A stretch of DNA of 54,952 nt, from positions 1-54,952 of the forward strand of contig NZ_JASISO010000028.1 in the NCBI RefSeq assembly GCF_030063135.1, in the 5' to 3' direction. Below the pieces are notes generated by a model, which had not been told where the DNA came from, did not search any database, and saw only the letters and a program-made list of their open reading frames with translations. Below are positions 25,758 through 34,361 of the stretch, piece after piece. The number at the start of each line of letters is the position of its first letter. The first letter of the stretch is position 1. Origin of the DNA: Streptomyces sp. G-G2 (lineage in GTDB: Bacteria; Actinomycetota; Actinomycetes; Streptomycetales; Streptomycetaceae). The translations under genes were made by a program, and so were the position numbers.

Positions 25758-27200
25758 ATGACCCAGGTCTCCACCGCCCCTATGGCCACCGCCACCGCCG
25801 CCCCCGGCCCCACCGGCCGGCTGCGCGCCCTGCTCGCGATGTCCGGCAATCCGCTGGACTACGTCACCGGGCTGCGCGACCAGTACGGCCCCGTCGTACG
25901 CATCCCGCTCGGCTGGCGCGACTTGTACATGGTCAGCGATCCAGAGGCGGCCCACGAGATCCTGGTCACGTCGCACCGCAACTTCGCGAAGGACGTCATG
26001 AGCGCCGGACGCGGCAAGTGGGCCGCCCCGCTCGAGGTGATCCTCGGCAACGGCCTGGTCACCAGCGACGGCACGTTCCACCGCAAGCAGCGCAGGCTGA
26101 TCCAGCCGATGTTCCATCACGAACGCATCGCCGGCTACGGCCGTGCCTTTGCCGAGCTCTCCGACGACATCCAGTCCGGCTGGAAGGACGGGGACCGGCT
26201 CGATCTGCAGGTCGAGATGGCCGAGCTGACCCTCGCCATCGTGGCCCGCACGCTCTTCGACGTCTCGCTCGACAGCGATGTGGCCCACACCATCCGCACC
26301 GCCATCCCGCGCCACGAGGGTCCGCTGCGCTGGGATTCCCTGCCCTTCGCCCGCCATCTGGCGAAGCTGCCGCTGCCCGGCAACAAGCGCTTCTACGAGG
26401 GCCGGGACAACCTCGATGCCATCGTCTACCGGCTCATGGCGGAGCGCAGGCAGGGCGACGGCCAGGGCGCCGACCTGCTCTCCCTGCTGCTCGCGGCGCG
26501 CGACGCCGACACCGGGGAGCCGATGGAGGACCTCCAGGTACGGGACGAGGCGATCACCCTCCTCATGGCCGGCCACGAGACCACGGCCAGCGCGCTCACC
26601 TGGGCCTACCACCTGCTCGGCAGTCACCCCGAGGCACGGCAGCGGATGCACGAGGAGATCGACGAGGTGCTCGGCGACCGGCTGCCCACGGTCGAGGACC
26701 TGCCCCGCCTCGTCTGGACCGACGCGGTCCTCTCCGAGGCGATGCGCCTCTACCCGCCGATCATGGGCGTCGCCCGCCGTTCCCTGGACGACTTCGAGGT
26801 CTGCGGCCGCCGAGTCCCCAAGGACAGCTTCGTCGCGATCGTCCCGTGGGTCGTCCACCGCGATCCCCAGTGGTGGCCGCAGCCGGAGCTCTTCGCTCCG
26901 CAGCGCTGGCTGGAGACCCCGCGGTCCGCCGGCCCGACCGACGAGCTCGCCGGTCACGCGGTACGGCCCGGACGCCCGCGCCTCGCCTATCTCCCCTTCG
27001 GCGGCGGTCCGCGGCAGTGCATAGGCAATACCTTCTCGCGGATGGAGGGCGTCATGGCGCTGGCCACCCTGGGGCGGCACTGGGAGTTCGAGCCCGTTCC
27101 CGGGTTCGCGGTCGACACGCTGGCAAGGATCACGATCCGGCCGCTGCGCGGTCTGCCGGTGTCCGCCAGGCGCCGCGGAGCGCGTGGCGTCCGTCACTGA
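25758..27200 (+). CDS. Cytochrome P450
   Basis: A 480-residue soluble P450. The I-helix oxygen-binding motif is MAGHETTASALTWAYHL, the ExxR motif is SEAMRLYPPIM, and the haem-thiolate loop is FGGGPRQCIGN with the ligand Cys near residue 424. The sequence style (RIPLGWRDLYMVSDPEAAHE, LIQPMFHHERIAGYGRAFAE) is closest by eye to bacterial pentalenene-oxygenase-like P450s acting on lipids and terpenes. AGGAAGG before ATG 25758 supports the start; the open frame upstream to 25512 overlaps the dead cupin. It could hydroxylate the alkyl chain or ring of the dialkylresorcinol-type product. No ferredoxin is encoded nearby. Confidence 0.9.
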   Translation: MTQVSTAPMATATAAPGPTGRLRALLAMSGNPLDYVTGLRDQYGPVVRIPLGWRDLYMVSDPEAAHEILVTSHRNFAKDVMSAGRGKWAAPLEVILGNGLVTSDGTFHRKQRRLIQPMFHHERIAGYGRAFAELSDDIQSGWKDGDRLDLQVEMAELTLAIVARTLFDVSLDSDVAHTIRTAIPRHEGPLRWDSLPFARHLAKLPLPGNKRFYEGRDNLDAIVYRLMAERRQGDGQGADLLSLLLAARDADTGEPMEDLQVRDEAITLLMAGHETTASALTWAYHLLGSHPEARQRMHEEIDEVLGDRLPTVEDLPRLVWTDAVLSEAMRLYPPIMGVARRSLDDFEVCGRRVPKDSFVAIVPWVVHRDPQWWPQPELFAPQRWLETPRSAGPTDELAGHAVRPGRPRLAYLPFGGGPRQCIGNTFSRMEGVMALATLGRHWEFEPVPGFAVDTLARITIRPLRGLPVSARRRGARGVRH

Positions 27201-27253
27201 GGTTTCCAGGGCGGGGCCGGTGGTGTGAGGGGTAGGTCGGTGGCGGTGAGGCA

Positions 27254-27279
27254 GCCGTCGCCCGCTTGGCCCGGGCGGC
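27254..27279 (+). terminator. Possible terminator after the P450
   Basis: CGCCCG and CGGGCG (27259-27264 / 27272-27277) with flanking GCCG/GC can form a GC-rich hairpin 54 nt after the P450 stop. Weak evidence. Confidence 0.3.
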
Positions 27280-27416
27280 AGCAGCACTGAGGTTCGTCTG
27301 TCGCGAAGGATGATCCAGAAAATAGCCTCGCCGCCCTGCTGGCGGTCACCTGACTGCTTGCGCTGTGAAACGATTCTCCTTCCGTGTGATGTGCTTCACA
27401 TGCAACATGGTGGGCT

Positions 27417-28001
27417 GTGCGGACACTACTCAGCGTGGACCACCAACTGTTCGCGAAGATCTACGAAGCTCACGCCCGGGCGGTGTACGCGCACGCCGTC
27501 CGCATGACCGGAGACTTTGCGGGCGCTGAGGACATCGTCTCCCTTACCTTTCTCGAGGCGTGGCGGCTCCGCGACACGCTTGAAGGTGTCATCAGCCAGC
27601 GGGCATGGCTCTTTGGTGTCGCGACCAATGTCATGCGCAACAGCCGCAGGGCGGCGCGCCGTCACAGCCGCGCGATAGCGCGTCTTCCGCCGCCCGGCAT
27701 CGTTCCGGACCTGGCGGACGCTGTTGTTTCCCGCATCGCTGACACCGCCCAGGCAGCAGCCGCCCTTGCTGCGCTGAAGAGGCTCCGCAGTGTGGACCGG
27801 GAAGTTCTCCTTCTGTGCGTGTGGTCCGGCCTCAGTCAGGAAGAGGTGGCACAGGTGTGCAGCGTGCCTGTGGGGACCGTGCGTTCCAGACTCTCCCGCG
27901 CCCGGGGCCGCCTGCGCAAGCTCGCAGCCGCTCACCTGCCGGAGCCTGCGGCCCCAAGACGTACCCCCGCGACCCGAACAGCACGGGAAGGAGACCTGTG
28001 A
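27417..28001 (+). CDS. ECF RNA polymerase sigma factor
   Basis: A 194-residue sigma-70 family factor. Region 2 is FAKIYEAHARAVYAHAVRMT and AGAEDIVSLTFLEAWRLRDT. Region 4 is RLRSVDREVLLLCVWSGLSQ and EEVAQVCSVPVGTVRSRLSR. The start is uncertain (GTG 27417 or GTG 27435). It overlaps the CU044_5270 gene by 4 bp (GTGA), the usual partner arrangement in Streptomyces, where the membrane protein may modulate the sigma factor. Upstream, TGTGAA (27364-27369) and TTCACA (27392-27397) form an inverted repeat that may belong to the promoter. Confidence 0.88.
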   Translation: MRTLLSVDHQLFAKIYEAHARAVYAHAVRMTGDFAGAEDIVSLTFLEAWRLRDTLEGVISQRAWLFGVATNVMRNSRRAARRHSRAIARLPPPGIVPDLADAVVSRIADTAQAAAALAALKRLRSVDREVLLLCVWSGLSQEEVAQVCSVPVGTVRSRLSRARGRLRKLAAAHLPEPAAPRRTPATRTAREGDL

Positions 28002-29005
28002 ACGCCGCCGATGACGCACGATGCGGCCCGGTCGAGCCCATGGACTCGATCCGGCGTATGCCCGGCATTTCAGATACTGATCTGCCGTTCCATGGACATG
28101 ACCGGATTAAAGAGCACCTGATGCGCGAAACGGTAAATAACCTGCAAGGTGCTCCAGCACGGTCCCGCCGTCCGATGGCTCTGTTTCTCGCTGTCGGTGC
28201 TGCGACGTGCGCCGTGGCCTTGGCCACTACCCTCGGCGCGAGTGGCTCAGGCGGGGGTCCTGTAGGCGCTCGGACCGAACCTGCGGCCGTTCAGTTGCTG
28301 GATCGCGTGGCGCTGGCGGCGCAGGCAGCCCCCGCTCCGACCGTCCGTGACGGGCAGTTTCTGTACACCAAGACGGCCGGACACTCCACGTCCTTGTCCG
28401 AGACCGCGAATGGGGGAATGGAGGCTGCCCGAACAGATGAATCAGCGGAGCGGTGGGTATCGATCGACGGATCAGGCGGTACGGTCACGCGCGCCGTCCG
28501 GGGAACCACGACGGATCCGGCAGGAGGCAAGGGCAACGGCAGCATCAACGGTCCGACCTACCGCTTCCTCGAGTCCCTCCCGACGGATCCCGACCGGTTG
28601 TTGGAGAAGATCTACGCCGATGCTCGCCTCAACCACGGCGAGGGTTCCGGATCCACCACAGGACCCGATCAGCAAGCCTTCGTCGCGATCGGCGACCTGT
28701 TGCGGACGGTGGAGCCCCCGCCTGGGGTAAGTGCTGCTCTCTACCGTGCAGCCGCCCGAATTCCGGGCGTTGTCCTGGTCCCCGAGGTGACAGACGCTGT
28801 AGGTCGGGCAGGTGTTGCGGTTGCCCGGATCCATCATGGCGAGCGGACCGAATGGATCTTCGACACGAACAGCATGCGTCTGCTGGGTGAGCGCACCGTG
28901 CTGCTCAAGGACAGCGCGTGGGGGAAGGCCGGCACGCCAGTCACGTCAACGGCCATCGTCGCCCGCGGGGTTGTGGACGAGGCGGGCCAGGTCCCAGGAA
29001 GCTAG
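27998..29005 (+). CDS. CU044_5270 family membrane protein
   Basis: A 335-residue protein from GTG 27998, which overlaps the sigma stop. The N-terminal 55 residues are cytoplasmic, followed by one membrane helix (MALFLAVGAATCAVALATTL). A long extracytoplasmic domain of about 255 residues follows (DGQFLYTKTAGHSTSLSETA, RFLESLPTDPDRLLEKIYAD, AARIPGVVLVPEVTDAVGRA). This is the CU044_5270 layout found beside ECF sigma factors and suggests an anti-sigma or signal-input role, though zinc anti-sigma motifs are not evident. The stop codon TAG lies inside the left arm of a MITE-like palindrome, so the native 3' end may have been altered. Confidence 0.82.
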   Translation: MNAADDARCGPVEPMDSIRRMPGISDTDLPFHGHDRIKEHLMRETVNNLQGAPARSRRPMALFLAVGAATCAVALATTLGASGSGGGPVGARTEPAAVQLLDRVALAAQAAPAPTVRDGQFLYTKTAGHSTSLSETANGGMEAARTDESAERWVSIDGSGGTVTRAVRGTTTDPAGGKGNGSINGPTYRFLESLPTDPDRLLEKIYADARLNHGEGSGSTTGPDQQAFVAIGDLLRTVEPPPGVSAALYRAAARIPGVVLVPEVTDAVGRAGVAVARIHHGERTEWIFDTNSMRLLGERTVLLKDSAWGKAGTPVTSTAIVARGVVDEAGQVPGS

Positions 29006-29073
29006 TGCCGCGTCAGGCAATGTTTGCCCGTCGAGGGCGTCGCGACGGGGCGAACGTTGCCTGACGCGGCACT
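29004..29073. mobile_element. MITE-like 70-bp palindrome
   Basis: The left arm starts AGTGCCGCGTCAGGCAATGT and the right arm ends CGTTGCCTGACGCGGCACT. The arms of 29 and 30 bp match apart from two substitutions and one indel, around an 11-bp centre. A right-arm half copy is at 19219-19256. The structure fits fused ends of an insertion sequence or a very short MITE. It could also act as a terminator for the preceding gene. Confidence 0.7.
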
Positions 29074-29306
29074 GGCGCCCAGATTCAAACCTGCGCGCCG
29101 CCGAGGTCAACGACCGCGTCACCGCGAGACCCCGCCGTAAGCCGGCCGACATGCTCGCCGAGGAACAGGCTCAGCGGTGGTCGACGAGGGTGCGGCCCCA
29201 CCTGGTGCTGCAGCCGTGCACGCGCTCTCCTGCCCTGGGCTCCCGGAAGCCGATGCGCATCCCACGGTCGGCATGCGTGCGGTCGCACAGCAGGAGTGGG
29301 TCCGCC

Positions 29307-29471
29307 CTACTCCTCCCCGTCCCCCTCGGCCTCGCGGGCGCCCTCCGCCTGGGAGGGCGTGCCGCGCTGGGTCTGCGCGTGGCGCTGCTTCCTCTGCGCC
29401 TCGTCCATGTCCTCGTCGAGCCGCTCGCCCTCGGCCTGTGAGGGGGTGGAGTACTCGTCGTGCTGGCTCAT
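29307..29471 (-). CDS. Small acidic repeat peptide
   Basis: A 54-residue hydrophilic protein. GAGGAG 8 nt before ATG 29471 is a good ribosome binding site. The sequence has a duplicated TPSQAEG motif (STPSQAEGERLDED and GTPSQAEGAREAEG) separated by a basic helix (MDEAQRKQRHAQTQR). It is probably disordered. I do not know the function. The upstream 29472-29950 region holds no clear gene. Confidence 0.55.
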   Translation of the reverse strand: MSQHDEYSTPSQAEGERLDEDMDEAQRKQRHAQTQRGTPSQAEGAREAEGDGEE

Positions 29472-29950
29472 GGCCGACTCCTCGTTTTCGAAGACTCGAT
29501 CTACTGCAAAAATATGGATATCTGCATACGAGCAGCGTAACGCTTCGACCTCCACGGGGCCCGGCCGCCGCCGCGGGCCTCGCGTCCGTCCGCCGCGCGA
29601 GCGACGACGTGCCGCCGGTGCGTGGGCCGGGGCGAGGCCGCGCCGGTGCGGTGACGCCCACCGGGGGAGGTCGCCATACTCAAACAGGACACAGTTCCGC
29701 ACGAGCTTGACCGCCCTCCTGGTGACGCGGTGCCCGCGTCTCAGGAATCGTTTTCGTCATGAGCTGCCCTCCTCATGGGCCTCCAGCACGACCGGCCGCA
29801 GAAGTGGCAGGCGATGTCGTGGCGGAAGACGCGCCGGGGGGCGCCCGGTATGGGACATTCCGGTTTCTGTGGGCCGTAACGTCGTTCACATCAGGTTAAG
29901 TTGACCTCCCGCCCGGAGCGAGAGCGGAGAACCGAGAGACAGAAACAGGC

Positions 29951-31018
29951 ATGTACGCGCAGAACGAACACGGTCAGGGGCAGTCGACGGCCGACGGGGG
30001 CGGGGAGCCGACGCGGGGCGCGGCCGGACAGGAGGACGCCGCGGAGGCGGCGCGGTGGTTCGAGGCCCTTGCCTCGTACGCTCCGGCGCCCGCTTTCATC
30101 CGTGACGGACAGGGCCGGTACCTGTGGGTGAACGCGGCCTACGCCCACCTCTACCGCATGGAGTCGCACGCCGTGGTCGGCCGGACGGTCGAGGAGATCG
30201 ACGCACCCGACGCCGCCGCCATGTTCAGGGCGTTGGACCGCGAGGTACTGTCCTCCCGCCGGCCCGTCCGGCACACCCTCGTCTTCCGGCACCCCGACGG
30301 GACGCCCCGGCAGGTGACCGGGCACCGGTTCGTCCTGGACCTCGGCCGGGGCCCCCGCGTCGGCGGCATCTACACCGACGTCACCGACCAGACCCGGGCC
30401 CTGGAGGACAAGGCGGCCACCGCCGAGGAACTCCACGCCCTGTGGGAGCGTTCGGGACTGGCGATCGTGACCCTGGACCTGCAGGGCCGCGTACAGCGGG
30501 TCAGTGGGGGAGTCGCGGAACTGCTCGGGGGTGACCGTGCCTCCCTGGAGGGCAGCCGTGCCATCGGGCACCTGCGCGGGGACCCCCGCGCGGTGCGACG
30601 CGCGTGGGCGGACCTGGTCGCCGGCAAGATGCCCCGGCACACGTGCTCCGTGGTCTGCGGTACAGCCTCCGGCCAGAGCATGGCGCTGCGCGCGGACCTC
30701 GCGGTGGTCAGGCGCCATGGCGCTCCGGACCGGATCTCGGCCGTACTGACCTCGCGGAGCGCCGAGTTCGGAACCATCGTCCAGGTCAGCCCGGTGCAGC
30801 TGCGGGTCCTCTCCCTCATGGCGGGCGGCCGGTCCAACGGAGCCGTCGCCACCGACCTGGGACTGTCGCGCCAGGCCCTGGACTACCACCTGCGCCGACT
30901 GCGCCTCGCGCTCGACGCGGACTCACGCCCGGCCCTGGTGGCACGCGCGTACACCCTCGGCATCCTCGACGCCAGGGCCTGGCCGCCGCGCGCGGCCGTC
31001 CCCCCGTATCAGGGCTGA
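29951..31018 (+). CDS. PAS-domain LuxR-type regulator
   Basis: A 355-residue regulator. Two PAS modules are visible: residues about 35-145 (PAPAFIRDGQGRYLWVNAAY, HRFVLDLGRGPRVGGIYTDV) and about 160-260 (LWERSGLAIVTLDLQGRVQR). The C-terminal 60 residues form a LuxR/GerE-like helix-turn-helix (VSPVQLRVLSLMAGGRSNGA, DLGLSRQALDYHLRRLRLAL). This layout is that of PAS-LuxR regulators such as PimM, which activate antibiotic clusters. It converges on the MFS gene with a 10-bp 3' overlap, so it is a candidate controller of the ATP-grasp operon. The start ATG 29951 has only a weak ribosome binding site. Confidence 0.83.
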   Translation: MYAQNEHGQGQSTADGGGEPTRGAAGQEDAAEAARWFEALASYAPAPAFIRDGQGRYLWVNAAYAHLYRMESHAVVGRTVEEIDAPDAAAMFRALDREVLSSRRPVRHTLVFRHPDGTPRQVTGHRFVLDLGRGPRVGGIYTDVTDQTRALEDKAATAEELHALWERSGLAIVTLDLQGRVQRVSGGVAELLGGDRASLEGSRAIGHLRGDPRAVRRAWADLVAGKMPRHTCSVVCGTASGQSMALRADLAVVRRHGAPDRISAVLTSRSAEFGTIVQVSPVQLRVLSLMAGGRSNGAVATDLGLSRQALDYHLRRLRLALDADSRPALVARAYTLGILDARAWPPRAAVPPYQG

Positions 31019-32280
31019 CCGGTGGCCGCCCGTACCCCGTCCCGACGCAACCGCCCGAGGACGACGCCCACGACGAGCAGCAGCAGACAGGTGCCCACCG
31101 CCGCGTGCACGAGGAGCGCGTCGAGGCGGTCGGCCGCCAGATAGGCGCCGACGGCCAGCGCGACCAGCGCGCACACGCCGCGGTCGATGATGGACTCCAC
31201 CGACAGCAGGGTCGCCCGGTACGGCGTCGGCGGGATGGCCGCGTTGATCAGGTTGCGTTGCACCGGGTACGCCAGGCCCGCCGCGGCGGCGAACACGCAC
31301 AGCCACACGACCGTGCCGAGGCCCCCCGACAGTGTGGTGGCCGCGAGCGTGAGGGCCATGACCACACTGAGAACGGTCACCGTGGTGGTGTCGGCCAGTC
31401 TGCTGCGCAACCAGCCGGTTCTGGCCGATCCGACGGCCTCGGCGACCGTCATCGCCGACAGCACCGCACCGTGGTCGGCGACGGGCAGGTGTTTCTCGAG
31501 GAGCAGCGGTTGGAAGAGGTTGACCTGGCAGATACGGGCGAGCGTGAACACGGCCACGCCCTGCACCATCAGCGGCCCGAGGGACCGTGACGTTGCGAGC
31601 ACCTTCACGGCTTGGCGGGCCGAGCCGAGGAGCCCGAGGCGCTCCGCGGGCGGGTGCGCGTCCTCGCGGGGCGACGCCGCGATCGCCGGGAGGGCCGCGG
31701 CGCAGGCCAGCGAACCGAGCGTGGACAGCGCGGTCAGCAGGTAAGGGGCCTCGTGCCGTACGTGCATCAGGACGCCGACCAGGGGCCAGCAGGCGATCTT
31801 CGCCCAGAGGCCGAGCGCTCGGGCGGTGCCCTCCGCCTGTACGTAGTGCGCGTCCGCGCCGTGCTCGTGCAGGTACTCGTACAGGTAGGCGCTGGAGGCC
31901 CCGGACACCAGCGAGCGGGCGGCGGCGATCGCCAGGAAGTGAGCCATGAAACCCGCGAAGGACGGCGAGGCGACCGGAATGAGGTTCGCCGCCGTCATCG
32001 CGGCCGCCCCGAGCTGCATGCAGCGGCGCTGTCCGATGCGGTCGGCGATGAAGCCGGTGGGTATCTCCAGCAGGCAGAAGGCCACGTAGTAGACGCTCTG
32101 GATGCCGAAGATCTGGCTGTCCGACAGGCCTGCCTGCTTCTGGTACTCGTAGAAGACCGGCATCCACCACAGCAGGTTGAACAACAGCTGGAACCCATTG
32201 TTCAGCCGGATCACGCGGAGCACCGCGGCGGGCGGACGGACGCGGCGTTTCACGCGCGCACGCAGGAGGGAGAGGGGCAT
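31009..32280 (-). CDS. MFS transporter
   Basis: A 423-residue major facilitator protein with about 12 helices. It begins MPLSLLRARVKRRV, then the first helix FQLLFNLLWWMPVFYEYQKQ. The loop 2-3 motif is FIADRIGQRRCMQLGAAAM (motif A-like, D-R-x-G-R-R). The second half has LADTTTVTVLSVVMALTLAA and AAAAGLAYPVQRNLINAAI. ATG 32280 has GAAGG about 6 nt upstream; the frame is open far beyond, but that is antisense to real coding. It is third in a minus-strand operon after the ATP-grasp and dikinase-like genes, so it probably exports their product and could give self-resistance. Confidence 0.87.
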   Translation of the reverse strand: MPLSLLRARVKRRVRPPAAVLRVIRLNNGFQLLFNLLWWMPVFYEYQKQAGLSDSQIFGIQSVYYVAFCLLEIPTGFIADRIGQRRCMQLGAAAMTAANLIPVASPSFAGFMAHFLAIAAARSLVSGASSAYLYEYLHEHGADAHYVQAEGTARALGLWAKIACWPLVGVLMHVRHEAPYLLTALSTLGSLACAAALPAIAASPREDAHPPAERLGLLGSARQAVKVLATSRSLGPLMVQGVAVFTLARICQVNLFQPLLLEKHLPVADHGAVLSAMTVAEAVGSARTGWLRSRLADTTTVTVLSVVMALTLAATTLSGGLGTVVWLCVFAAAAGLAYPVQRNLINAAIPPTPYRATLLSVESIIDRGVCALVALAVGAYLAADRLDALLVHAAVGTCLLLLVVGVVLGRLRRDGVRAATGQP

Positions 32281-32310
32281 GGGTGACCTTCGGGAGGGGC
32301 GCTGGGTGGG

Positions 32311-32360
32311 GACGGACAGACGGACAGACGGACAGGCGGCTAGGCGGACGGACGGGCAGG
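32311..32360. repeat. GGACGGACAGAC-type simple repeat
   Basis: About six imperfect copies of the 8-bp unit ACGGACAG / GCGGACGG lie in the 80-bp gap between the dikinase-like gene and the MFS gene. It may affect spacing or expression of the MFS gene. Confidence 0.6.
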
Positions 32361-34361
32361 TCAGGCGCTGTACGGCCGGAGCTGGAGGATGTGGAGCGCG
32401 CCTCCCGGCCCGAGCAGCCATTCGACGTCGAGCGGCCCGGCGAATGTGTAGTCCGTGGCGAAGTGGGACTGCAGCAGGCGTCCCGCCAGCGCCAGCCGGC
32501 CCAGGTGGTCGCGCGTCTCCTGCGCCAGGTCCTCGCCGGCCGCTCCGAGCGAGATCGTGCGGCCGCCGCCCTCGACCGTGTTGTACAGGTACTGCAGGGG
32601 AAGCGTCCGGCCGTCGACGACATCGGCCGTGGACCCGTGCGCGCAGTTGAGGTACACGTTGCGGAAGTCGGCCCGGTTGGTCGGATTGCAGGTGACCATG
32701 ACGCCGCCGAGCGGGGACGGCTCGTAGCGCTGGACGATCACGCCCATGTAGGTGTCGTCCAGGGAGATGCCGGCCTGATGGCGCAGCCGCACGCTGCGCG
32801 GGGAGAGCAGCGAGGCCCACACCTGGCGGATGGCGTCCAGCAGCCCCGGCAGGTCGGTGACCTTGGTGTGGGACTCGTAGATCCCGGCGGCGGAGAAGCC
32901 CGGAAGGTCCTCGGCATTGGAGGAGGACCGCACGGCGAAGCGGCTCGTGCCGGCCAGGTGCTCGACCAGCTGTGTGTCCAGGGCGCGCACCAGGTCCTCG
33001 GGCACCGGAAGGGTGCGTACCAGGTGCTGCAACTGGACGCAGACCGTGTCCACGGCGTCCATGGCGTTGAGCTCCAGGGCCATCTTCAGCTTCCCGATGC
33101 TCTGTTGCACGGCGGGCGAGGAGTCCAGGAAGCGCTGCTGGACGGAGAAGGGGACGGCGATGCCCGCCGGTGCCCGGACGTGTCGGGTGAGGAACTCGCC
33201 CGCGTACTGGGCGAGATGGCCGTCCTCGGGCATCCGCAGCCGGGTGGCCAGGTGACCGAGCAGGTCGGCCCGGGGCGGGCGGGGCACGGAGTAGTAGCCG
33301 GTCAGCCGGGACGAGCCGTGGCGCAGTACGTGGTGCAGTTCCCCGAGGTTGGCCGCCTTGGTGCCGTAGCGGTTGCGGTCGCGGGCGCGTAGCGCGGACA
33401 GCGGCACGAGCGGTACGTCCGTCACGTGCGGCGCGTCGAGACGGACCCGCTGCGTGTGCCACGTCGGTTCTGCGAGGTCCGACGGCTCCTCGGCGCGCTC
33501 GATGGTGAACCCGTCGGCGGTGACCTCGTAATGGACCCAGGCGCCGTCCAGTTTCTCGTCCGCGATGGTGTCGAGGACTCCGCGGACGATGGCGTTGGGG
33601 ATGCCCCAGCCGGCCGCCAGCATGTTGGTGTGCGACAGCGGGGTGGTGGGCTGGGCGTTGATGAGACCGGAGAGCCGCGGGATGTCGTCGGGGACCACCG
33701 GCATGGTGACGATGTCGTACCAGGTAAGGTCCGCGCGGGCGGCCAGGTACTCCTCGCCCGAGGCGAAGGCGCGGAGCCGGCCGGTGGCCGAGGCGAGGGT
33801 CAGCGGTACGAAGGGCGCGGACGCCAGGAGCGCGTGACCCCGTGCGCGGGGCACCACGGTCTCCGGCACCGCCGCGAGGGCGTTCTCCTGGCCGTGGTTG
33901 GCCGGCTTCACCAGGAGCTCCAGCGCGGGGTCGAGGTGGGCCCGTACGAAGGCGTGGAACTCGATCAGCAGGTCCGCGCCCATGGTGTCGGCCTCGGTGG
34001 TCTCGAGCACCATGAACGGCTCGTTGCGCTCCGGACCGCCCCGGGAGTGCAGCGACAGGACGCCGAGCAGGAAGCGCCGCGCGGGGTCCTGGTAGACGTC
34101 GTGGTTGAAGCGGTCGAGTCCGGCGTCGAGCTCGTCGAGGGTCAGCCCCTGGATCTCGGTGGCTATGTAGTTGACGTGGAAGGTGTGCACCGCGCTGTCG
34201 AGGACGTGCCACAAGCCCTGGTCCCGGTCAACGACGACCTTCACGTACGGGTGGCCGCCCAGCACGCCGGCCAGCTGCTCGAACAGGGGGAGCGTGAGCA
34301 GGGTGTCCACGGCGGCGCCCCGGGGGGACGGCGCGGGGGTGATGGTGGCGGGGTTCGTCAT
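32361..34361 (-). CDS. PEP synthase/PPDK-like dikinase with permuted domains
   Basis: A 666-residue protein. Residues 1-200 are an uncharacterised N-terminal region. Around residue 244 lies a PEP-mobile-type phosphohistidine motif (TTPLSHTNMLAAGWGIPNA, His244). Residues about 331-666 are a PPDK_N ATP-binding domain: RYGTKAANLGELHHVL, FAVRSSSNAEDLPGFSAAGI, YMGVIVQRYEPSPLGGVMVT and VEWLLGPGGALHILQLRPY. Normal PEP synthases place the ATP domain first, so the order is swapped. By analogy with rifampin phosphotransferase and PEP synthase it may move phosphate from ATP through His244 to an acceptor. It overlaps the ATP-grasp gene by 4 bp. Its acceptor is unknown. Confidence 0.78.
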   Translation of the reverse strand: MTNPATITPAPSPRGAAVDTLLTLPLFEQLAGVLGGHPYVKVVVDRDQGLWHVLDSAVHTFHVNYIATEIQGLTLDELDAGLDRFNHDVYQDPARRFLLGVLSLHSRGGPERNEPFMVLETTEADTMGADLLIEFHAFVRAHLDPALELLVKPANHGQENALAAVPETVVPRARGHALLASAPFVPLTLASATGRLRAFASGEEYLAARADLTWYDIVTMPVVPDDIPRLSGLINAQPTTPLSHTNMLAAGWGIPNAIVRGVLDTIADEKLDGAWVHYEVTADGFTIERAEEPSDLAEPTWHTQRVRLDAPHVTDVPLVPLSALRARDRNRYGTKAANLGELHHVLRHGSSRLTGYYSVPRPPRADLLGHLATRLRMPEDGHLAQYAGEFLTRHVRAPAGIAVPFSVQQRFLDSSPAVQQSIGKLKMALELNAMDAVDTVCVQLQHLVRTLPVPEDLVRALDTQLVEHLAGTSRFAVRSSSNAEDLPGFSAAGIYESHTKVTDLPGLLDAIRQVWASLLSPRSVRLRHQAGISLDDTYMGVIVQRYEPSPLGGVMVTCNPTNRADFRNVYLNCAHGSTADVVDGRTLPLQYLYNTVEGGGRTISLGAAGEDLAQETRDHLGRLALAGRLLQSHFATDYTFAGPLDVEWLLGPGGALHILQLRPYSA

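Noticed and set aside
29700..29880. Possible small Cys-rich protein on the minus strand (RHDIACHFCGRSCW)
   Set aside because: Looks zinc-ribbon-like, but there is no start codon after the upstream stop, so it is not listed as a gene.
31009..34212. A 1067-residue minus-strand ORF spanning MFS and dikinase-like genes
   Set aside because: Only the last 423 residues (MFS) look like protein. The rest is the Arg/Pro-rich shadow of the dikinase-like gene in another frame.
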